A stretch of 64,000 bases of DNA from Chitinophaga chungangae. GTDB taxonomy: Bacteria > Bacteroidota > Bacteroidia > Chitinophagales > Chitinophagaceae. The stretch lies in assembly GCF_017742215.1 (NCBI RefSeq), contig NZ_JAGHKP010000005.1:145974-209973 (forward strand), written 5' to 3'. Every line of letters starts with the position of its first letter. Positions within the stretch are counted from its first letter, which is position 1. The notes beneath the pieces were generated by a model. That model made no database searches, was not told the origin of the DNA, and was given only the letters and a program-made list of their open reading frames with translations. The position numbers were made by a program, and so were the translations under genes. Positions 35,471 through 46,600 of the stretch are shown in pieces.

Positions 35471-36421
35471 TTATTTAATGTTAACGTGAAGCTGTTTGTC
35501 GAGTAACGTGATCTTTAACGTGAATGCCTGTTCTAAAGTGAGCAATGCCTGGGGCAGATCGTTGGAAGACAGGTAACCGGTGAATACCAGGTTTTCTGCT
35601 CCCGCGTGGTCGAACACCACGCCGATGCCGTATTGTTCTCCGAGTTTTTCCATGACTTCTTTCAGAGGCCGCGCTTTAAACGCGATCAGGTCGTATTTCC
35701 AGGAGGTGAACAGCAACGTATCGGCCTGCTGCCTCAACAGTTTCCCGGTAGCGGCGTGATAGTCCGCCATTTCACCGGGATTCAGCACCATCTGCGTTTC
35801 GCCCGTGCCTACTTTTACGCGGCCGGCGTTCAGCACCACCTGTGTGCCGTTTTTTTGCGCATTTACGTTGAAGGCGGTGCCCAGCACCGTTACGTCCAGG
35901 GAATGGGCGGTGTGCACGGTAAACGGTTTTTTGTCAGACGGTTGTACGGAAAAAAAAGCTTCCCCTTCCAGCCACGTTTCGCGGCCGTCTGCGCTTACGG
36001 ATACACGGGCCTGCTGGTTGAGGCTCACGATGCTGCCGTCGCTTAGCCGGATGGTCTGCACGCTTTTGGTATCGTTTGCGTATTGTATGCGGCGCGGTTC
36101 CTTTGCGAGCCACAGGGCCAGTCCCGCCACGCCGATAACGGGCAGCGCTGCCGCGGCGATCTTCAGCCAATTGCGTTTGCGCATGGGGCGCACTATGGCC
36201 GGCTCTTCCTGCCGGAGAATGCGGGCCAGTATGTTTTCCGCTTCCGCGCCGGGCATCAGGGGCCAGCTGTCTTCATTGGCAAGCTCTTCCAGTTCCGGCA
36301 GAGCTTGGGGGGAAGGGTTGCGCCGGAGATATTCCAGCAGCTGCAAACGTTCGCCCGGAGTGCTTTTTCCTTCCGCCAGCCTGATGAACAGCGATTTGAT
36401 GTGATCCTGATTTTCGTCCAT
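35471..36421 (-). CDS. FecR-family anti-sigma factor
   Basis: A 316-residue membrane anti-sigma factor. The cytoplasmic N-terminal part (DHIKSLFIRLAEGKSTPGERLQLLEYLRR) should bind the sigma factor. One TM helix spans about 86-106. The periplasmic FecR domain shows IRLSDGSIVSLNQQARVSV and VLGTAFNVNAQKNG, and the C-terminal DUF4974-like part is FKARPLKEVMEKLGEQYGIGV with ALLTLEQAFTLKITLLDKQLHV. It sits between sigma factor and STN-SusC genes, the standard order for cell-surface signalling. Confidence 0.95.
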   Translation of the reverse strand: MDENQDHIKSLFIRLAEGKSTPGERLQLLEYLRRNPSPQALPELEELANEDSWPLMPGAEAENILARILRQEEPAIVRPMRKRNWLKIAAAALPVIGVAGLALWLAKEPRRIQYANDTKSVQTIRLSDGSIVSLNQQARVSVSADGRETWLEGEAFFSVQPSDKKPFTVHTAHSLDVTVLGTAFNVNAQKNGTQVVLNAGRVKVGTGETQMVLNPGEMADYHAATGKLLRQQADTLLFTSWKYDLIAFKARPLKEVMEKLGEQYGIGVVFDHAGAENLVFTGYLSSNDLPQALLTLEQAFTLKITLLDKQLHVNIK

Positions 36422-36490
36422 GGAATGCGGTTGATCTTAAGTAATACGATTGAGAAAGCGGGGAAGACGATCCCGCATAAAAATTTTTTT

Positions 36491-37081
36491 TCAGGAAGGC
36501 AACATGATGCGAAGCGCAGCCAGCAGCACGGCAATGTCTGCATGCCGGTGAAGATAGGCCCTTACGAAACGGGAGGCTTTTACCAGCTGGTCCCTGACGG
36601 TATTGATGGAAATGCCCAGTTGGTCGGCTATTTCCTGGTTGCTGCAGCCTTCCACTTTACTCAGTTTATAAATGAGTTGCCGTTGGGCGGGAAGACAGGA
36701 AATGGCGTTCATTTTGATCGCTTCGAGCTGTTTGGTGTAAAGGAGATGGTCTGAGCTGCCGAACCCTTCTTCGAAAGAATGCAGGAATGACTGCCGGAAT
36801 TTTTCGCTGTGAACGGCTTTTTTAAGGTAATCGAAAATATAATTGCGCGCCGAGCGGAAAAGATAGGCTTTCAGCGACCGGGAAGGATCGAGGGTGGCGT
36901 GTTTGAGCCAAATGTTCATAAATACTTCCTGCACCGCGTCGAGCGCTACTTCGGGCGAGCCGCAGAGTGTAAGGGCGTACCCGTAGATCCGGTGGCGGTA
37001 CCGGTCATATAAAACGGTAAAAGCGGCCTGTTCCCTGTTTTTGATCATTCCGCACAGCGCTTCATCTGTTGCATCGACCAT
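36491..37081 (-). CDS. ECF RNA polymerase sigma factor
   Basis: A 196-residue ECF sigma-70 factor of the FecI-like type found with Bacteroidota SusCD operons. Region 2 is FTVLYDRYRHRIYGYALTL to YLFRSARNYIFDYLKKA, and region 4 is LPAQRQLIYKLSKVEGCSNQEIADQLGISINTVRDQLVKA (given in parts: sigma HTH at SNQEIADQLG and INTVRDQLVK). First gene of the four-gene unit; FecR starts 69 bases downstream. It is divergent from the giant adhesin gene across a 536-base region, so it could influence both, but no promoter was proven. Confidence 0.94.
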   Translation of the reverse strand: MVDATDEALCGMIKNREQAAFTVLYDRYRHRIYGYALTLCGSPEVALDAVQEVFMNIWLKHATLDPSRSLKAYLFRSARNYIFDYLKKAVHSEKFRQSFLHSFEEGFGSSDHLLYTKQLEAIKMNAISCLPAQRQLIYKLSKVEGCSNQEIADQLGISINTVRDQLVKASRFVRAYLHRHADIAVLLAALRIMLPS

Positions 37082-37617
37082 TTACAACAACGATTTTGGT
37101 TAATATGGTAATAAAGGTAGCCTGCCAAATATATAAAATAATGGACTGTTTCCGCAAAGGGGATTCGCATTAATTATTACTAATATGTGTTTAGGGTGGA
37201 AAATGTTTTGTAGTTATATTACTACAACGTCATTCAAATAATACTATAAGCGGTTAGCGCGCATTGGTCTAGTTTCGCATTGTATTGTTTTTTTTTCGGA
37301 GTGGACAGGCTCCGTTCCCAATACCAGGACCGTAACATATCCTAACCTTAATTAACCGTTTCCTATGGGAAAATTTTACGAGAAACCCGCTGTGTGTATC
37401 CCGAATACCCAGTCACAGCCATTTTTGCCATTTATTGTAATCCAGACTATTTATTGTTTAAAATCACTTGTGCGGCATTATTTGACGTACCGGTAATTTC
37501 CGTCTGCAAGCACACCATATCCGAAATGCATAACTGAGGCCCCGTCGTAGAGCCTCCCTGGCATGCCGTAGTCAAACGCAGGCCGGGGTGACTGTTTTTT
37601 ACCCAAAGCACCGTACC
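37082..37617. promoter_or_regulatory. Divergent intergenic region, sigma factor / giant adhesin
   Basis: 536 bases with no gene. It starts AT-rich near the sigma gene (37090-37250), has a T-run at 37288-37296 followed by the small hairpin CGGAG/CTCCG (37297-37314), and then a long GC-richer stretch up to the adhesin start, which may be an untranslated leader of up to 300 bases. No small gene is convincing. Confidence 0.5.
37208..37227. promoter_or_regulatory. Perfect inverted repeat, possible operator
   Basis: The arms TTGTAGT (37208-37214) and ACTACAA (37221-37227) flank TATATT. It lies 127 bases upstream of the sigma gene and about 390 upstream of the adhesin ATG. It could bind a dimeric regulator; no evidence links a specific protein. 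Confidence 0.45.
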
Positions 37618-40600
37618 ATGTTCCGCTTGAATGCAACCAATCCGAATGCGAGATCTTTCAGCAAAAGCTGCAAACGCTTTATGCTTTTATTGTTTGGCAT
37701 TGCGATAACTGCCACCGCGGTGGCGGAAACCTTTCCCGTTACCAACACCAATAACGCCGGCCCGGGCTCACTCCGGCAGGCCATCCTGGATGCGAACGCA
37801 GCGGGAGCGGGGCCCCACTCTATCGTATTTAACGTGCACGGGCAGATCTCGCTGGCCACTTCTCTGCCGACCATTACGGCGAAGAAGTTGACCATTGACG
37901 GGGAGAACAAGATCACGCTGTTTGCAACGGGCAGCGATGCCATTGTCAATCCTTTTGTGATCGATGCGGACAGTGTGACGGTGCGGAACTTCACGTTGCA
38001 GAACAACGGCGATATCAACGTGGATATATTTGCGAACAGGAAGGGCATCACCATTGAAAATCTCCGCTCCTTCAGCACAGTCGGCAATTTCCTGAATGCG
38101 TTCGTGCGGGCGCGGGGAGCGACCACCGATCTGACGATAAGGAACATCACTTCCACCGACCTTCAACCAGTCGGCGGCGAATACTACGGGCGCGGTTTTT
38201 ACTTTACAGGCGGTACGCAAACAAACCTGGTGATGGATAATATCAATCTGGGCTCTCAGGGGAATATACGTGGTGGGGAAGCCATCGTGTTCCGGGATGC
38301 GTCGGTGAACGGTTGGACGCTGACGAATACCAATATCAGCGGTTTCCAGAACGCGATCGTGCTGGATAACACTGCGGGGGCGGTGGAAACGGCCAACAAC
38401 ATCATGCTCCGGAATGTTACGATCGATTCGCTGTACGGTGGCTTGTCTTTGGGTTTTTACAGCGATTTCGTCAACACCAATATCGAGCTGAACAGGCTTA
38501 CTGTGGACATGGATGGGGTAGGGGACAATGAGGGAGATTATGCCATCCGTTTCGATAATACAACGAATAATGTAACACTGGATACGATCAATATCAATGA
38601 AAACGATCTTCATTGCATCTGGTTCAATGGCGCCGCCGGCAATATTACGATCAACCAGGCCATGATAGGGCTAAACATGCCCGGGATTTACCCGTCTCCT
38701 GCCTATATCAGATTCGAAAGCACGTCAAACGTCGTTAATATCAGCAATTCTGTGCTGGATGGCGACAAGCCCGGCAATGCGGACGATGCGGATTACGGGA
38801 TGTACTTCGTAGGCGCTGCGACGGGCGTCACTATCGATAACGTCTCCTTCAATGAGTTTGATGGCGACGGCATTGTTGTAACCGGCGCGGCCACCAACTT
38901 CCTGGTCACCGATTCAAAATTTACCGGTAACAATGACGGTATCGAATTCGCCGGAAACTTCGCGCGAAGCAATGTAGATATCGTTAATTCTTCGTTCAGG
39001 GACAGTAAAAGGTCCGGCATTGTGCTCAACGGCGCCAATGCTGTTTCCGATTATGACCTGACAGGCGATACGGTGATTAATTCCGCCCAGCACGGCATCT
39101 GGTTCTTCGGCGCCGCGGGCGTAACGGATGCGCAGGTGACCGGCTGCGTGGTATATGGCAACGGCGGCACAGGTATTAATAATGATGCGCCCAACAAAGT
39201 GATCATCACCAACAACTCTATTTATAACAATACCGGTATCGGTATTTCAAACCCCGCTGGCAACTGTACCTACACCGCTGCGGCCAACCGTACGCCGGTG
39301 CTGGTATCATCCACCCGGCTGGCGGGAGGGCAGTACCAGATACAGCTCACCGTTCCGAACATAACGGCTGGCGCGCAATACACGATAGATATCTATGCCA
39401 ACGATCCCGCTACGTCCAAAACGAGCGGGCAATATTTTGTTACCTCCATACCGAATGTGAGCGCGGGCACTTCCACGCAAACGATCACTTACAATACCGG
39501 CCCGGGGGCTTCCGGCCTGGGTTTCTGGACTGCCACGCTCCGCATTCCCGCCAATAACTGCGGTACATCGGAATTCGGCAATAGCATAGCCATGACACAC
39601 TCAGGTCCTGCCTGCGTGAACAGTGCCGTGGTGGCGTGGTACCGGGCTGACCAGGCGGTGAGCGGCGTGAACTGGGGCGATATTTCCGGCAATGCCAATC
39701 ACATGACAGTGATAGGCGACCCCGACGGTACTACCCATCTCGTGAACTTCAACCCCGCTATTTATTACGATGGCAACGACGCGCATCGCGTACCTGCCAG
39801 CGCTGGAGAGAACAGCGCTTATACCATGATGGGCATGGCCCAGCTGGAAGGCTCACAGACCGGCCGTGTATTTACCAGTTCCACCGGCAATAAATTGTTT
39901 GGCTGGCATGCTAACTTCGAAAACCGGTTGTTCGTGGAAGCATGGTTAAATACAGGTAATGCGGTTACCACCAAAAGCAAATTGTATTCCTATGAAAGGA
40001 CTAATACCGGGGCTTATGAGTTCCGTGGAGACGGCGCGGCGGTGAAAACCGGCACGGCTTCCGATGGAGGTGTGTGGACGCTGGACGTAGGTGGTGGCGC
40101 CTATAGCGAATTTTCGAAAGTACTGGTGCCGGAAGTATTTATCTACGGCCGCGACCTGACGCCGCTGGAAATGCAACGCATAGAATCTTACATGGCGCTG
40201 AAATACGGTATTACGCTCAACAACGGCGCATCCGATTATATTACAAGCGACGGAACCGTACAAACATACACCGCCGCGAACAACACAGGTTACGGCAGAC
40301 GCATCACCGGCATCGGCCGCGATGAATGCACCATGCTGAACCAGAAACAGTCGCTGAGCCAGGACACCGGCATGGTGACCATCGCGCTGGGCAACGCCAT
40401 CATGGCATCCAATGCCGCGAATACGAATACTTTCACCAACGATAAAGCCTTCCTGGTGTTCAGCGATAACGGCGGAACACTTAATTATTTTACGGCGGTT
40501 ACAGGAACCAATGTGACGCGCCGCATGGGCCGCATCTGGAAAGTGCAGAAGACCGCTGCCTGGGATAATACCCAGCAGGTAACCCTGAAACTGGATGGCG

Positions 40601-43600
40601 GAACGCAGGACAATTACCTGCTCATCAGCACAGCTGCCGATTTCGGGACCATCACCCAGGAGCTGAAGCTGAGCAGCAACGGTACGGTTACGCTCTCCAG
40701 CGCCGACCTGGCAGATGGGGCTTTCTTTACCTTCGGCAAACAACAACGTTTCCCCGGCGGCGTGGCCAACAACCTGCAGTCATGGGTGAAAGCCGATGCA
40801 GGCATCAACGCGGTGGATGACAACGTTAGCTCATGGACCGACCAGGCTGCAGCGCGGGAATGGCTGAAAGCCCATCCTGCCGTGGTTCTTCCCTGGCAGG
40901 CGAACGCCATTAACTACAACCCGACCGTTAATTTCGCGGGTAACAGTTATTTCACCATACCGAGCATTACCAGCGCGTATACTGCGGGTGAGGTATTTTC
41001 CGTGCAGTTCTCCACCCTGGCGGCTACTTCCGTTACCGCCAGCTTCCCGTTTGAATTCGGCGGCGATCCTTCCACCCTTACGGACCAGTTCTATCACTAC
41101 AGTAACGGCTCGCACTATACGCACTTTGGTACCAATACGCGGCCGGGCTTCCCATTGGGCGGCATCAACATGACGCGTGCCCATATATTAAATAACTGGA
41201 GCGCTCCCGGCAACTGGGGACTGTCCTTCGACGGCAGATCAATTGGCAGCAGCACCACTTTCCCGGTTACGTTCAGCAGGGGGGCAGGTACCAACTCCGC
41301 TATCGGCGCAGGCCATAATTCAATTTTCCAGGGCCGCATTTCCGAGGTGATCCTGTACAACAGGCGCCTGAACGACGATGAACGTTTACAGGTGAACAGT
41401 TACCTGGCGCTGAAATACGCCCTCACCCTGCGTACCGCCGCCGGCGGCCTGACGGATTATGTGGCCAGCAACGGCACCACCCGGATGTGGACTGCCTCCA
41501 AGAACACGGGCTACGGCCAGCGTATCACCGGTGTGGGCCGTGATGACAACGGCACCCTGTTCCAGAAGCAGAGCCGCTCACAGGAAGTTGGCGCTGTTGT
41601 GAGCATTACCACCGGTACGGCCTTTTATCCTTCCAATGCGGAGAACCCCAGCACCATCAGCAACGACCTTTCTTTCTTCACCTTCAGCGATAACGGCGGA
41701 GCGGATGCGTATACCCAACCCATTACCGGGCTCGGCAACATTACCGTGCGCACGGCGCGTATCTATAAAATAGACCGTACCAACTGGGCCAAAACGATTA
41801 TGCGGGTGTCGCTCATGGCAGCCGACAGCACGAAATACCTGCTCGTAAGCGCAGATGAAAACTTCGGCGCCGGCGACCAGGTTTATCAGCTCGACGAAAG
41901 AGGTCTCGTTACGCTGGATAGCGACCTGCTGCCCGACCAGGCATACTTTACTTTCGCCGCCGCGCAATCCGCCCCCGCCGGGGTGGCAGCCGGGCTGGAA
42001 GTATGGGCACGTGCAGATTACGGCATAACAGGCGGCACCAACGTTACACAATGGAAAGAGCTGAGCGCTTCCGGCCGTGTATGGCCCAAGGTGAATAGTG
42101 CCGCGGCAACATGGAAACCGGCATCTTTCAACTTCAACCCAGGTGTAGGCTTCGCCGGTGCCACCTATTTCTGGCTGCCTCAGTTTGCAAACACCTTTAC
42201 GGCGGGTGAAATATTCTCCGTACAGCTGTCCAACCTTGATAACAATTCAGCCACTTTACACTATCCTTTTGAGTTTGGCGGTACCTATGCAAGCAATCAG
42301 GCAACGTATACATGGAGTAACAGTAATCAATATACTTATTTCGGCACCGCTACCGCACGCCGCAACTTTGCTTACCCGGCCGGGGTGAACGTGCGCAACC
42401 CGCATATGCTGAACATCTGGAGCGCCCCGAACGACTGGTCGGCTGGTATAGATGGTAAGGCGCTGTTAACCGCAAATGTCAACGCAGTAAGCTTTGCCTC
42501 TGCACCGCTTAATAATTATATAGGCGCCGGCCACAACTCTGTCTTCTACGGCGATATCCCTGAAGTGGTAATGTACTCCCGCAAGCTGAGCGCCCTTGAA
42601 CGCCAGCAGGTACAATCCTACATGGCGCTCCGCTATGGCCTTACACTGGGCATCGATGTGCCCATGGACTACCTGGCCAGCGACGGCACAACCACCATGT
42701 GGCAAGCCGCTGAAGGTGGCAGCTATTCCCGCCGTATCACCGGCATTGGCCGTGATAACAGGGGCATGCTGTACCAGAAACAATCCCTCAGCGCGGAGAA
42801 CGGCATCGTAACGATCGCTGCCGGTAATACTATCGCGGTATCCAATGCAGACAATGCCACGGCGATCACTAATGATCTTTCTTTCCTCAGCTTCGGCGAC
42901 GACAATGGCGCTACCACGTTCCTGACCCCTGTTAGCGGTGTCGGCACCGTGAACAACCGCATGGCCCGCATCTTCAAAGTGCAGAAAACCAACTGGGCCG
43001 ACCAGGAGATCACCATCAGTCTGAACAGCAGCGAAGCTGAAACTTACCTGCTGGTGAGCGCGGATGCGACCTTCGGGGCGGGAGACGCCGCGTATGTGAT
43101 GACCGGCAACACCGTTACCATCAACAGCAACCTGCTGCCCGACAACGGTTACTTCACCTTCGCAAGAACGCTGAGAGGACCGAACGGCGTGAGAGACGGC
43201 CTTACATTCTGGCTGCGTGCGGATGATGGCAGATCTTTCGGCGGCCAGTGGGACGATTACAGCAACCAAGGCAACAACGCTTTACAAGCTACATCAGGCA
43301 GCCGCCCCGTTACCGATGCGCGCGGCATGAACTTTAACTACAGCCTGGTGTTTGACGGAACGGACGACTACCTGGATATTACCACTACCCGCATAGATCC
43401 TGCTACTTCGACTATTTTCGCCGTTGCGAGCGGCAGCGGGTTCAATACAGTGAGAGACCTGGTGGGCAGCGGCGCCGTAGGTTCCGCCCATGGCATGGAA
43501 CTCCGGATCACGGATCAGGCCAAACTGAATTTCCTGGAAAATGCGGCTTCCATTACCGGAGCCGGGGGCAACAGGACGATACTGCCCAACAAAACCTATA

Positions 43601-46600
43601 TTTTCAGCGCTACTGAATCCAGTACCGCGAACGGCTTGCGCCTGTTCGAAGATCATGCCCTCGATATCCAGGGTACTTCCACCCTCATTCCCGCTACCGC
43701 CAATTTGATCGCAATCGGCTCCCGCACCATTGCGGCCCGTGGGCTTTACTGGTTAGGCAACATGGGAGAGGTGATCGCATATAACCGTGTACTTTCCGAT
43801 GTGGAACGCCAGACGGTTGAATCGTATCTTGGCCTGAAATACGGCGTTACACTGAACGGCGGCGCTACCAATTACCTCGCCACCGACGGCACGCCTTACT
43901 GGACGGCAGACGCTACTTATAAATTCGCTGTAACCGGTATAGGCAGGGACGATGCGACCAACCTGAACACCAAACAATCCCTCAGTGTAGACGACGGGTT
44001 TATGACGCTTTCACTGGGCAGTAGCATCGCCATTACCAATGAACAGAACATCAACACCATCACCAACGATAAATCATTCTTTGTATTTGCAGACAATGGT
44101 TTATCCAGCACCGCCTATTCCGAAGTAGTGAGCGGTACGAACGTAACCCGGCGCCTGCCGCGCGTTTGGAAGGTGGATAAGACTAACTGGGCGGATCAGC
44201 TGATCACCCTCAAAACCAATGCCATCGGCACCGGCGTTCATCTGCTGATCAGTACCGATCCCACTTTCGCTACGATCGACCAGGAATTGCCGCTGAACGC
44301 CGATAAGTCCATTACGTTGAACAGCAGCCTGATGGCGGACGGCATTTACTTTACCCTCGGCGCGCCGGTAAAATATCCCGGTGGCGTAAGCAGCGGCAGC
44401 CTCATCTGGCTGCGCGCGGATGTGGGTACTTCCGCCACTGCCGACAATACTCCGATAAGCGCCTGGAACGATTACAGCCCCAACGGAAACAATACCGCCC
44501 AGGCCACAGCGGCCAACCAGCCGACCTATTTCAATAGTGCCGCCAATAACCTGAACTTTAATCCCGTGGTAAGGTTTAGTGGCGGTACGCAGTCTTTGGT
44601 AGGCCCTTCTTTATTGAAAACCGGCAGTTACAATGCGGCATCTGCTTTCCTGGTAAGTAACCAGGCAACGGCAAATGCAGCGGTTATTTTCACAGAACAG
44701 CTGGCCGCCGGTACCCAGTTTACGCTGCATGCCACCTGGTCGGACAATATTGTGTATTGGGATGCTCCCTATACCAGCAACCGTATTACGTATGCGGCGG
44801 GAAACATTAATAACCAGACCATCCTCTGGTCGGCCACCAATAACATTACGCTTCCGGCAAACAAACAGGCCATTTACAGAAATGGGTTGAATGTGGCTAC
44901 GGGTAACTTTACCAGCGTAATGACCGGTAATAACAGTCCCTTCTGGGTGGGCCGGAACGTGAGCACAGTTCCTTACAATGGCCGCATGGGCGACCTGATC
45001 GTGTATGCCAATGCGCTGACGCCTATCGAGCAGCAGCGTATCAATACATACATGGCCATCAAGTACGGTATTACGCTGAACAACGGCGCGACGGATTACC
45101 TGGCTACCGACGGTACCACCAAAGTGTGGGATGCCACCGCCAACACCACTTATAAAAACAATATCGCCGGTATAGGCCGCGACGATGCGGAAGATCTCCA
45201 GCAGAAACAGAGCCGCAGCATCAATACAGGCATGCAGCTGGCTGTGGGCTTGAATGCGCTGGCCGAAACCAATCTTGCCAACACCAATGCGTTTACGGCA
45301 GACAGATCGTACCTCGTATGGGGAGATGATGGCGCCAGCACCTTGTTCAAAACTGCCATCACTGGCAACCCGGCGGTGAATTTCCGTATGGCCCGCTTGT
45401 GGAAAGCCCAGGAAACCGGTGCCGTTGGAAGCGTGCAGATCGCAGTGCCTTACGATGCATTGCCCAATGCCTCCGAAACCTTCCTGGTAGTGAGCGGCGA
45501 TGCAACATTGAATGGTTCGGACCAGTTCATCCCCTTGAACGAGATCACCTTAAATGGCGTGAAACATTATGCAGCCGATATAGATCTTACCAACGGTCAG
45601 TATTTCAGCTTCGCATCTTATATCAAAGCGCCGGGCGGCGTGCCGGGTACCAGCCTTTGGCTGCGCGCGGACGCCGGTACTTCCAGCACTACAGACAATA
45701 CGGCTATCGACGGCTGGACGGATTATGCGTCGGACCTGAATAACGCCACACAAACCGCCGTGCCGGCCAACCAGCCCTTGTACCTGAACAATACAACAAA
45801 CAATACCAACTTTAACCCGGTGGTGAAATTTGACGGTAATGATTTCATGGGACTGGATGTTTCCAAGCTGCCGACAGGTACCGGCGCCAGAACAGTCATC
45901 GGCACAGGCAGCTTAACCAGTACCGCCGGCGGCAATAAGTTTATCCTGGCTTATGGCGCCGGAGCTACCAATGTAGGTTCCGGTCTTGCGGTAGTCGGTG
46001 GAAACGGAACCGCCGATTTCGTGGGATGGGCTAATGACGTGACCAGCCCTGCCGGCAACTGGCAATCCGGCGTGTTCAACGAAATGGTGGGCGTGTGGGC
46101 AGGTAATGGCGGTAATGCCACCCTGTACAGCAAAATGAAAGTATTAGGCGGGCCGGTGGCAAAAGCGTGGAATACGGGCAGCGTAGATGCCGGCATAGGT
46201 GCCTGGCCCTGGGATCGGGCGCAGTCCTGGAATGGTACAATGGGAGATATTATCGTATATCCCACAGCGTTAACAACCACCGAACTGCAACGCGTTTCGA
46301 CTTACCTTGCCATCAAGTACGGTTATACGATAGACCAAACCGCTGCCACCGATTACCTGGCTACCGACGGCACTACCAAAGTATGGGATGCCACGGCCAA
46401 TTCAACCTATAAAAATAACATCACCGGTATCGGCCGCGACGATGTGGAAGGTCTTGCCCAGAAGCAATCCCGAAGCATCAATGCGGGCTTCCAGCCCATA
46501 GTGGGCATTGGCGGCATTGCGGCGACCAACATCACCAATACGAATACATTCACGACGGATAAAACCTATATGGTATGGGGCGATGATGGCGCTTCCACCA

